64,000 nucleotides of DNA, taken from Prorocentrum cordatum (lineage: Eukaryota; Sar; Dinophyceae; Prorocentrales; Prorocentraceae). The notes beneath the pieces were generated by a model. It saw nothing but the letters and a program-made list of their open reading frames with translations, did not search any database and was not told the origin of the DNA. The stretch is from positions 393,320-457,319 of the forward strand of contig CAUYUJ010014271.1 in assembly GCA_963575745.1 (NCBI GenBank), read 5' to 3'. Shown piece by piece: positions 54,803 to 64,000 of this stretch. The first letter of the stretch is position 1; each line of letters begins with the position of its first letter. The position numbers and the translations under genes were made by a program.

Positions 54803-57800
54803 CCGACCGTATCTATAATGTGGTTCGTCCACAGCAGCCGATTTGAAAGTGGCGTGACGGGCCGCTGCAAGGATCCAGCTGCTCGTCGCGCAGCGGCTGG
54901 TCGCGCGCGGCCCCGGCATTGCGATACACGTGGAAATGCGAAGACACAGCGCGCAAGCGCTCCAGCTCGGCTCATCGCACAATTGGCGGTGTCGCCTTCG
55001 TTCGGGGCCGCAAGGCCCAGCGTGTGAATGAGAGAGGCAGAGAAATCAAAAAAGCGTCGACGAACAGGACAGGAAAGGTAATGGGCAATCGCGTCGGGCA
55101 CATCTGCGCATTCGAAGAGGCAGGGCGCGGTGCCGCAGACGTGCATGCGGCGCGCGGTGGCCCACCCTCCTGCGAGGGTTCTAAGCGCTGACCGCTGCCG
55201 CGACGGACGCCGCGCCCGAAGGGCCGAGAGACGGCCCGCCGCCCCCCGACCGCCCCCGCCATCTGCCGCAACTAACCCCATGCGCGCAGTCGCTTGCCAA
55301 TGGTGAGCTGGAAACCTGGGGGGCAGAAGAGGCGGCGAAGGGAAGTGGAGAAGATGCGCTGCACCTTCGCCTCGCGACCAGCGGCGCGGGCATCGCTGAG
55401 CCCATTGCGGGCCGCAGCCGCAGCATTCATCCACTGCGTGTCATCGACGCTAGGATCGGAGAAATGCCCCTTGAGCGATTGAAGCCGCTGTAAAAATGCC
55501 CTGCGAAATCTTTCAGCAAGGTGCGCTCCATCTCTGCTGGATCCATGCCGCGAGCGGGAGGTCTCTCACCGCTTGTTCTGACCAGGAGCGAAGCTCTGTC
55601 TCCCATCCCTTCAGCGCGTGATGCGCACAGCGCCAAAGACTCGCCAAGCTACGAATCTGCGCTGAGGCTGGCGAGGCGAGCACATGATCCTCGAATGCGA
55701 AGAGATCCGCCTTCCGAGAAGTGCGCGGTGGAAGGCGCAGAACTTCGCGTAGTGCGAAAGTCCCTCTCGACAGCGCCCGCCGAGGACTTGGGTAGAACTG
55801 CGCGAGATTGCTCAACGCCAACAGAGCAATGCTGGCATATAAGAAAAGTCTCACGCTACTCGGGCTGCCGGCAGCTGCAATCGCACACGTGCGCGCCCGC
55901 CATTTGCGAGCGGCATTTGCCCGAATGCCGGCCTCGGTGGCCCCTGGCCCGAACTGGGCGCCGAGATCTGTCGCGTGCGATGCGACCGAGATGTCCGCCC
56001 GCGTCGGAATGTGACGTTCGAGGAAGCACCGAATGCGTGCGACTACAGCGGCATCTAAGCGTCCATAGTGGCACAAGGGTAGTTTTGGTCGTTTGCAAAC
56101 GAAAGTGCGCCAGGCGTTCGGCCGCTTGAAAGACTGGAGACGCCCGGCAAATAGCCAATCGAGGCTGCGCAAGGCCAGCGTCACCAGCGCATCCCCCCAC
56201 GGCCCCACGACGCTCGCCCAGGGGCGACGACGATGCCTCCCCCACTAAGTGTTTCAATATCGGGCCTAGTGTTATGGCCCAGACCGAGCCTGACAGCGGG
56301 CATCCTTGCGTGGGGGCCCGTTGTAGATCGAGTATGAATTGCTGCTCGCCGCTGACTGCGGCATAGCCCTTGTGAGAGATAACAAGGCCCAAGTCTGATT
56401 GCGAAATCCCGCGGGGCGCCCCCCGCGCCCCAACACGGCCCCTGGCCAATCATGGCCCAGGGAGGGAAGCGCGGCAGCGATGTCAAGCGCAACCAACATG
56501 GGAGCATCCCGCTCGGCCTTTTCGCGCATGCTCGCGCGCGCCGCCGCGTCAAGGTGGGTCAGATAGCTTAGAACAGTCCGTCTGGGGACAAAGCCCTGCT
56601 GGGCCCCGCGAGCGCGGTCCTGCGCCAGACGCTCAAGCTTGCGATTAGCAGCAGCTGCGAGGACCTTCGAATCAGTGCTGCGCAGCGACAGGGGCCTCAT
56701 CTGAGAGGGCTTCCAATGCATTCGCGCGGGTCGAGGGGCTCTTTGCCCTTCGGGAGAAAAGCGAAGAGGGAATCATTCAGGGACTCATGAATACAATGGC
56801 CTGCAATCAGATGTCTCAAGAACCCGTGGAGCGCGGGGGGGAACTCGTCGGGTGCCATCCAATCCTTGCAGGGGATCGCACCTGGGCCAGCGACGCTGCG
56901 TCGCGCGCGTTTGAAGGCCGTCTTGAGGTCCTCGGCGCTGGGGCGCGGCGATGTCGGCCACGTCCTGGGCTGGGTAGAGCCCCCCATGATAGTGCTGGGC
57001 GCCCAGCTTGCTAGCCGGCTTGGCCCGAAAGGCGTTGGCCCACCGAGCCTCCGGGCCTCCGCGGGGGACTTCGCTGCGACCTGCTCGCCGGGGCCCACGG
57101 GGTGCCCAGAGCGAATGGGCGCGAAATAAATCAGCGCCCTTCCTCTGGGCCCCCATGCCATGGCTTGTTCGCGAACGGCCCTCTGATATTCGAAGTGGGC
57201 AGCGGCTCCCAGACGGTCGCCAGTGCGCCGCGCCCGTTGGGCTGCCTGCGCTGCGCGCCGTTGTGCGACCGCCAGTTCAACGACGTGGAGAGAGCGAAAT
57301 GCATGGCGATACTCATCGTAGTGAAGCAGCCGAACCTGCCCATCATCAACTTGATGAAAGCGAGCCCTTCTTCCGCGGTCGCCTGGGCCAAGGCGACAAG
57401 AGGGGCGTCCTGCCGCCGAACCGCTCTGGAAATAATCCTCAATGTAACCGCTCTCCCACCTCGAACTCTGCGATCATTCGGTCGAAATGGCAATCGCTGA
57501 AGTTCGTCTCGGGTCTGGCGACCAGCCTCCGCCATGAAGCCCTTCGCGCGGGGCCGCTGCTGGACGGGCGAGATGCGCCCCATGTCGGTGACGGCGAGCA
57601 GGCAGCCCAGCATTTCCTTTAACCTTCTGTCGCTGGACACCGCGTCAGGGGCGCGATGTTCGGCGGCGCTAGATGGCGCCCTGGCGCGGAGCGAGCGGCG
57701 GAGCATGGAGCGGTCGCCCAGCCTGGCCTGCAATATCCCCATGGGGCCCGCATCGATCGCGACCAAAACATCAGAGCCCATCAAGTAGTGCTCAGGAATA

Positions 57801-60029
57801 TCAGCGAAGGTCTTGTCAATCGCCGTTGCGGTGCGTTGTTGGCGACTGAAGTGCGTCGGCATGAATGGGCGGACCGTCTGCATCATGTCAGAGAGAGGCC
57901 GCCAGAACATCTCCAATCGCTGATCTGCGCTGCTGTTGGGTAGGGAGCCCGTCGTCGCGATCGGCTCGTCATAACTGCAGGGGTCGCCCTCGCTGGTGTT
58001 GAAGTCGCCCGCGGCGGTGAAGGTGCGCAGCATGGGGTCAGCAACGTTCCAGGCCGCGGAGGACCTCCAGTTGCGCGCGATGCCACCGCGCCCGTTATCA
58101 GGCACGCCATAGCTGTGGACGCCCAGGATCTCGACGCAAGCGCCGTTGTTGGCATGCGTAATCTTCAGCGTGGCGAATCGGCCAGGCATGGCAGGATGAA
58201 AATTGACAGCTGGGCGGCGCTCGCCAGGCAGCGGCCTCGGCCATGGCGCCAGATAGGCGATGCCCCCCCCCCCCCCCCTCGCGCGAACGCGAGGCCTCGG
58301 AGTGGATGAGCTCGCACTGGCACGGCGAGCTGGCGATCGGGACCTCCAACTGTTGTCGGACTCCGCGGGTTTCCTGGAGGAGGAGAAAGGCACTTCTCTT
58401 CATGCGTCGCCCGGGCTTCTGCAGTTTGCGTTTGCGCTTGCGCGCCTGGTGGCAGCAGGGCCCGCGAGCGTTCCGTGACACAATGTAGGCACCCTGCGTA
58501 CTCGGTGACGCACTCCACGAAGTCCAGCGATGGCTAACTATACCACAGCGAGGTGTCGGTGGCACGGAAGTGTCGCTGGGATCCGGCGGCGGCGGCGTTT
58601 TTGTCCACTCGCAGCCGCTTGGCGACTTGTTCACCCCATCGCAGTTGTGCACTGTATGCTGCACTGGCGCCAATCTCGAGCGCGACGAGCGGGATCGAGT
58701 CAACGGAGATGATGCCCTCGTTGCCGACCTCTGCGGAAGCGGTGCGCAGGGTGGCATCCTGAGATAAGCATGGCCAGCCCTTGTGTCTGCACGCCTCGTC
58801 GCCATTGGTTTGGCGACTTGCCTGATTTGATGTAGAGGTGGGTGGTCGCTCCTGATGTATTGGGCGCTCTGAATGTTCTCGACTGGCCGCCAGTGCGTAA
58901 GCTGCGGGCGGGAGAGATACTCCTGGACGAGGCTGCTGGCCCACCGAGCACGCGTAGGAATAACCTCCTGGCGGGCACGGCGCCGATGAATTCGACGTCG
59001 CTGATAAACGCACCTGCTTCTGTGAGCCCTGGCTCAAGTGAGCGATGAGCTGCTGCTGCTCTTGCTCGACAATGTGCCTGCGGCTGCCAAGGTCGCGCAT
59101 GCAGGCGTCGATGCCATCGGCGCGCTGGTTCTGCTGCTGCACTTGTGAAAAGGGCGAGTTCGAACTCGCTCTGCAACGCGGATGCGACTGACTGCAATGA
59201 TGGCGGTAGTTTCTTGTTGAAGGCGTTGTGTTGCACGCTGCATGTGGTCCGCGAAGACAGCGGACAGGCGATCCTCGATTGGGATGGGGTCAGGGGCAGC
59301 GGCATCAGCACATGGTTGTGCAGCAGCTCCTGCTGGAGACCCAGGTGTGTCCACGGGTGTTGTGGTGCCCCAAGGATCTTGTCGCTGGAGGGGATCAGCT
59401 GCTTGCTGCTGCAATTCACCTCCACGAAAATTAGAGAAGATCTCGATGTCCCGTAGCAACTGTTGTCCGTCATCTCGTTGGCTTTGTCGCTGGCGTTCTC
59501 TTTGCTGTGTCGCAGAGCCTCCAAAGGATCCCGTACGTCTGTCGACTGGGGGGGGGGTGGGGCTCGTCACGCGGTCGTGAGGCTCGCTGGTCACGAGCAG
59601 ATCGCCGTTCCGGCTCACGGCTGGCCACTGGTGCTGGGGATGTGCGACGATGCTGTCGTCGAGTGCCACGATCAATGCGAGAACCGTTGGCGTCTTGTTC
59701 TCGCCTGCGCTGGCGACGACGTTCTGGGACACGTGTGGGCGTGGAGGATGACACAGGGCCGCTGCTCGACGCCATAGCGACGAAAACCTTCGTGGCCACA
59801 ACGGCGGAGCTGTCGGTCTCACCGTGGGCAACCTTATCGCAGCATCTGCTCTGAGCGAGCAGCAGAGGATGGCAAGAGCATGGATGAGAATATGGAGGGT
59901 TGGGCGGCAACACACTCTTTGCTGTGGCTGCAAAAGACATGAACGCATTTGTTCTGGATGGGATGGGAGGCCACCCCGCTAAGGCCGTTCTAATCACCAT
60001 AATGACTCCTTGAGCCAAAACGGCCACGG
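54803..60029 (-). mobile_element. Non-LTR retrotransposon (LINE), degenerate, about 5.2 kb, inserted in a GAT repeat
   Basis: Read on the minus strand from 60029. A spliced-leader relic comes first (60009-60029). An ORF1-like region follows (about 59920-58700) with a Gln-rich coiled-coil part and LYIKSGKSPNQWRRGVQTQG. The AP-type endonuclease covers about 58440-57650: LLLQETRG, GRFATLKITHANNG, TAAGDFN and AIDKTFADIP. Reverse transcriptase follows (about 56950-55550): FAFLPKGKEPLDPRE, QQGFVPRRTVLSYLTHLD and QGCPLSGSVWAITLGP. A C-terminal zinc-knuckle-like CGTAPCLFECADVPDAIAHY then LSCP lies at about 55145-55060. Where YADD is expected the frame reads PWGDALV, so the catalytic aspartates are damaged, and frameshifts break every domain. 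The 3' end, near 54803, enters the ATC repeat directly, with no poly-A. Confidence 0.8.
60009..60029 (-). other. Dinoflagellate spliced-leader relic at the LINE 5' end
   Basis: The minus strand reads CCGTGGCCGTTTTGGCTCAA then G. The canonical leader begins CCGTAGCCATTTTGGCTCAA; two A-to-G differences give 19 of 21 identical. The base before it (T) also fits the variable first position of the leader, but could equally belong to the ATC repeat. The leader is joined to mature mRNAs in trans, so its presence in DNA marks reverse-transcribed mRNA. Confidence 0.8.
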
Positions 60030-60044
60030 ATGATGATGATGATC

Positions 60045-60092
<48 letters not shown>

Positions 60093-60120
60093 GTGATGGT
60101 GATGATGATGATGCTGCTGC

Positions 60121-60183
<63 letters not shown>
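60030..60183. repeat. (GAT)n microsatellite, right flank of the LINE
   Basis: Nearly pure GAT repeat of about 150 bp ending in GACAACGACGACGACATC. It abuts the spliced-leader relic. Confidence 0.95.
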
Positions 60184-60325
60184 CAACGACGACGACATCC
60201 GGAGGGCAGAGGCAGGGATGGGAGGAGGGAGGAGGGGGAGGAGGGGGAGGAGGAGAGGAGGGACGCGGGGCCTGTCTGTTCAAAGGGAGAACCCAACACC
60301 ACATAATGGCTTGGAAAAAAAAAAC
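60184..60325. repeat. Array tail, copy 2
   Basis: CCGGAGGGCAGAGGCAGGGA, a GGAGG-rich part, then CCCAACACCACATAATGGCT; matches 51725-51860. Confidence 0.75.
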
Positions 60326-60339
60326 TTATCTTGGCATGC

Positions 60340-61340
60340 AGATGTGAGTACCGCAGTGTTGCGTATCCTTTTCGGTGGCGTTCCCTATGCCAAGGAGCGT
60401 GTGCAAGGTGTCCCGAAATTTGTGGTGGGGACGCAGGTGGTCACAGCCACTGCGGCCTTCGGTGGAGCTCCCTATGGGGCCACGAAACGTCTGAGAGGTG
60501 TGCCGAAATTCGTGGCGGAGGCGCATGTGGTCACAGCCACTGGGGCTTTCCGTGGCGCTCCCTATGAGGCCTGTGAGGCCACGAAGCGTGTGAGGGGTGT
60601 GCCGAAATGGGTGGCGGGGAGTGTCAAACCATGTGGTAGCAGCCACTGGGGCTTTCGGTGGCACTTCCTCTGGGGCCACGAAGCGTGTGAGGGATGTGCC
60701 GACATGGGTGACGGGGGCCTTGGGCCTTCGGTGGAGCTCCCTATGGGGCCACGAATTGTGTGAGAGGTATGCCGACATGTTTGGCGGGGGCGCATGTGCA
60801 CACATTCGCTGGTCCTGTCGGTGGCGCCCCCTATGGGGACACGAAACGTATGAGGGGTGTGCCGGCATGAATAACGGGGACGCATGTGGTCACAGCCACT
60901 GTGGCTCCAGGTGGCGCTCCCTATGAGGCCAGGAGGCGTGTGAAGGGTGTGCCGAAATTGGTGGCGGGTGCGCATGTGTGCCGACAGTGGTGGCGGGAGA
61001 CATGTGGTCACAGCCACAGGGGATTGCCGTGGCGCTCCTTATGGGGCCACGAAGCGTGTGAGGGGTGTGCCGAAATTGGTGGCGGGGGCGCATGTGGTCA
61101 CAGCCACTGGGGCCTTCCGTGGCGCTACCATGGGGCCACGAAGCGTGTGAAGGGTGTCCCGAAATTGGTGGCGGGGGCGCATGTGGTCACTGGGGCCTTC
61201 GGTGGAACTCCCTTTGGGGCCACGAAGCGTGTGATGGGTGTGCTGATTTGGATGGAGGGGACGCATGTGGTGACAGCCACTGGGGCCTTCGGTGGAGCTC
61301 CCTTTGGGGCCACGGAACGTTGTACTGGGTGCGCTGACAT
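60340..61340. repeat. Family B minisatellite, about eleven copies
   Basis: 85-90-bp units with GGTGGCGGGGGCGCATGTGG, TCACAGCCACTGGGGCC, TTCGGTGGAGCTCCCTATGG and GGCCACGAAGCGTGTG. Diverged relative of 50400-51720. Confidence 0.92.
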
Positions 61341-61344
61341 GGTG

Positions 61345-61445
61345 GACATGGGGGGCGGAGACAGGGGTGGGCGAGGAGGCGGGGAAGGAATGCAGGGCGC
61401 TGCATCTTCAAAGCGAACACACAACACCACAGGATGGTTGGAAAT
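61345..61445. repeat. Array tail, copy 3
   Basis: GGCGGAGACAGGGG then a GGCGGGGA part and ACACAACACCACAGGATGGT; shorter version of the tails at 51725 and 60184. Confidence 0.7.
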
Positions 61446-62195
61446 CATATCGTCGGATGCCTGGGACTATGCGATGGGCCTAAGACTGTGGCATGTACAA
61501 GCAACCGGGCTTCCGAACAACATGGTGCCCACCAGTGTCGCGTTACCCCCCATGCCCGCCAGTAGTAGGGGCGTCACCATCGTTTGTTCTTTCTCCGTCC
61601 CGTCCCAATTTGGCCAAGGCACCTAGCGCCACAAGCCTACCCCCCAGGTGGGGATAAACGCCGCGACGCCCGCAATTGACAGCGTAGCTCCTCACCGCGG
61701 GGGGGGTAGGTCGGTCAGCGGGGCTAAGGCTTTCCTCGTGGGCATGGGGATCGAATTTTCGTGCTACGTATGGAACGCTGGATAAGGAACGAACGGGTTG
61801 TTCTGGCCACGTCGAGCTTCGGCCACGCAGGGGTTCCCCGACCCAGAAATGAGGAACGGCCACAAAACCAGAGACACTCTGAACCCAAGGTACCCCCTTA
61901 TTTTTGAGCGTCTTGGTTGTAGGCCTGACGATGCTCAGGGGAGGCCCAGCAAGGCTGTGGACAAACAGTTGGCGCGGAGCGGAGTGGCGCGCCGCGTCCG
62001 GCCAAAGAGGCCGACCGGCACGGGGCAAGGCGCGGCGGCCGCAGCCCTCACATGTCGTTCCTCTGCACGAAATCCGATTCAAACGCTTGCCAGTCTCCTT
62101 CGAACTCGTATCATGTTCCGTGGACACCTGTTGACTCGAAGAAATTTAGAGTATCATCTGGCCAACGACGTGCGCATTGCGGCTTGCATGTTGTA
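61446..62195. other. No recognised gene; dispersed repeat R3, copy 3
   Basis: At 61766-61872, GGAACGCTGGATAAGGAACG, TGTTCTGGCCACGTCGAGCT, TCGGCC and TGAGGAACGGCC follow the order of the copies at 11060 and 52604. The rest is unassigned. Confidence 0.5.
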
Positions 62196-62199
62196 ACAA

Positions 62200-64000
62200 T
62201 TATTGACCACGTGTTTGGGAAAGTCTGCGTGTCCGCTGCGCCCGTGCATCTTTCACATTTCTCTGCGCAACGACCACCGCATCAATATTTAATTCGACCA
62301 TATTTGCTTCTGCTTCTTTCGTGGATCCGTTGACCCAGTCCACCCATGGATCACCAGTATCGTTCACCGGATCGTGCGCAACATCAATCTCACCCTGGTT
62401 CGTCTGCTTCCCTAGCCCAAGATCATGCGCAACATCCGTCTTCTGCAGCGTAGAAATCTCCCTCGCATAGGAGTGATCATTGCCCAAACTGCTGCTCCCT
62501 AAGGTACCGCTGGCTTCACCACAGTGTCGAACAGCTTCAACCAGTCGTGCAGGGAGTCATCTTTGTTAGTGAACTCGTCCTTGTGCACCATGAACTTCCT
62601 CCAGCCGGCAGCAACGATTGTCTAGCTCAGCGTCAGCAGGATCTTCACAAGTGAGCTTCCGCCCGAGGTACTTGACGCTGCCACTAAAACGTACAATCTC
62701 GATCTACGATCCACATATTTCGAAATATTTTCGCGCAATCTTCCATGTCCTCTTTGTTGGGTTGCTGAACACCTTCGCTTTTGCCGGGTGCAGCGACAAC
62801 TCCCTCGCAGAAGCGAAGTCATGAGGTCAGCTAGACCTTGCTTCAAGTTTGCGCAGGACTTCGCAATGAACAACACGTCGTCCGCAAACCGCAAATTTGA
62901 TTGTAAAGTGATGTATGTGGAACTTAACGAAACGCCCAAACCACGACGATATCATTTCTCTTTGACTTCCCGGGGAATTTGTTCGACCACAGCGTTGAAG
63001 AGCAACGAGCCCAAGGGATCTTACCAAGTGGCATTACTTACTTATTCGGTCGGTCTGAGCACCTTGCCCTTCGTACGTGCGTGATACATTTGTGAAGTAT
63101 ATATGTATAAAAGTACATAGGTGGGTATGGCTGGCACCCCTTGTCGCCTCGAAGTGCCCAGACTTACACTATGCTCCACGCTGTCGAACGCCTTTGTGAT
63201 ATCCCACGCTGCGTACCGTAAACTTCGATTCCAGTCCCAAGCTTTCTCATGTAGTTGAAAAGCCGTTCATGAAGCATCAACCGTGATGTGCCCGCGCCGG
63301 AGTACAGCTTGATAGTTCGTTTGCTCCTTGTCCTGTAAAAAAAGGTTCAAGTTTCTGGGCAAATACTCGAGCAAACAACTTGTACAAGATGGGGATGATT
63401 GCAATCGTCCTGTGATTGCTTGGGGGCTTGGTTGGGGTCCCCTGATACGGAATCCCCTGATATGGAAATCCCATGGTATGGTCCACTTCGCTGGCGTGAT
63501 ATCCGGATTGCCCAGAATAGAACTGAATAGTTCTAATAACGCTCGCACCGAAGCACCGCCACCAGCCTTGAAAATGTCCACCATGATGCCAGAAGTGTCT
63601 TTCCAACGTCCGCGACGCAAGTGCCAGACTGTATCGGTGAGCTCATTGTTCGTGAATGGTGTTCGTCCTTCGCCATCAGCCATGGGCGCTCCTTCTGCGG
63701 GCACGCTGGCTGATTATCCAGATGTGTATACGTCAACACAAAGATCTGCAACTACGTCTGCCATGGATTGCCTGTCCACTTGTTCTTCGCCAGCGGAGGC
63801 CAGCATGGAATTGACCAGTCTGCGTTTACATCTGTCTTTGATGAAAGGTATGGTTTACAGTCCTTCGACCGATCCTACTATTTCTTTGCCTCGCTCTTTG
63901 CACTCTAGACGGCGTAGTCTTCGCAATTCCCAATGGACCTTCTTGCTCTTGTTTGAACGCCCGCCAAGATCATGTCGACGAAACTTACGATGACCGAGAA
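62200..64000 (-). pseudogene. LINE reverse-transcriptase relic running off the right edge
   Basis: Minus-strand pieces in order from the right edge. PFTNNELTDTVWHLRRGRWK and DTSGIMVDIFKAGGG lie at about 63560-63665. SNHRTIAIIPILYKLFARVF lies near 63365-63425. AAWDITKAFDSVEHS (about 63172-63216) fits the RT block with the first catalytic Asp. LRFADDVLFIAKSCANLKQG (about 62833-62892) fits the xxDD block, with both aspartates kept. The C-terminal pieces GRKLTCEDPADAELDNRCRR (about 62605-62665) and DPWVDWVNGSTKEAEANMVE (about 62295-62350) follow. Frame changes between blocks show it is not intact. It belongs to a different family from the 54.8-60.0 kb element. Endonuclease and 5' end would lie beyond 64000. 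Confidence 0.75.

Overview
The window reads as nuclear DNA of a dinoflagellate; genus not determinable by eye. The case rests on four things: (i) a 21-nt relic matching the dinoflagellate trans-spliced leader at 19 of 21 positions (60009-60029, minus strand); (ii) reconstructed introns with GA, GC or GT donors, AG acceptors and the AG|G context at both ends; (iii) several decayed non-LTR retrotransposons and a Pif1-like helicase relic; (iv) very low gene density with GC-rich micro- and minisatellites filling most of the space. One scaffold gap of 100 N lies at 43860-43959. No rRNA, tRNA or CRISPR was seen, and bacterial-type promoters or ribosome binding sites do not apply.

Layout. 1-1570: Pif1-like helicase relic (minus). 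1.98-6.6 kb: tandem repeats, including a 56-bp minisatellite, an 8-bp CTATAGGG array and (TCC)n. 7.4-10.1 kb: frameshifted LINE relic (plus) with reverse transcriptase and RNase H segments. 10.1-15.1 kb: repeats; the 13.1-15.1 kb minisatellite appears to be an intron of the gene that follows. 15113-16692: three-exon gene of unknown function. 17380-17751: last exons of a second unknown gene. 19.4-23.8 kb: a decaying transposase-like multi-exon gene followed 165 bp later, on the same strand, by an open three-exon C5-methyltransferase-like gene. 26.48-27.8 kb: second copy of the 13-15 kb minisatellite, with 656 bp nearly identical. 28-51.9 kb: almost entirely satellites and fold-back sequences. 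52068-52314: one thioredoxin-domain exon (minus). 54.06-61.45 kb: a satellite locus split by a 5.2-kb LINE (minus) that sits inside a GAT microsatellite and starts with the spliced-leader relic. 62.2-64.0 kb: another LINE relic (minus) running off the right edge.

The best candidates for new biology are the spliced-leader-headed LINE in the GAT repeat and the transposase-like plus methyltransferase-like pair. Most long open frames in this window come from stop-poor tandem repeats and should not be taken as genes. Statements about protein families come from memory of their motifs; no database search was possible.
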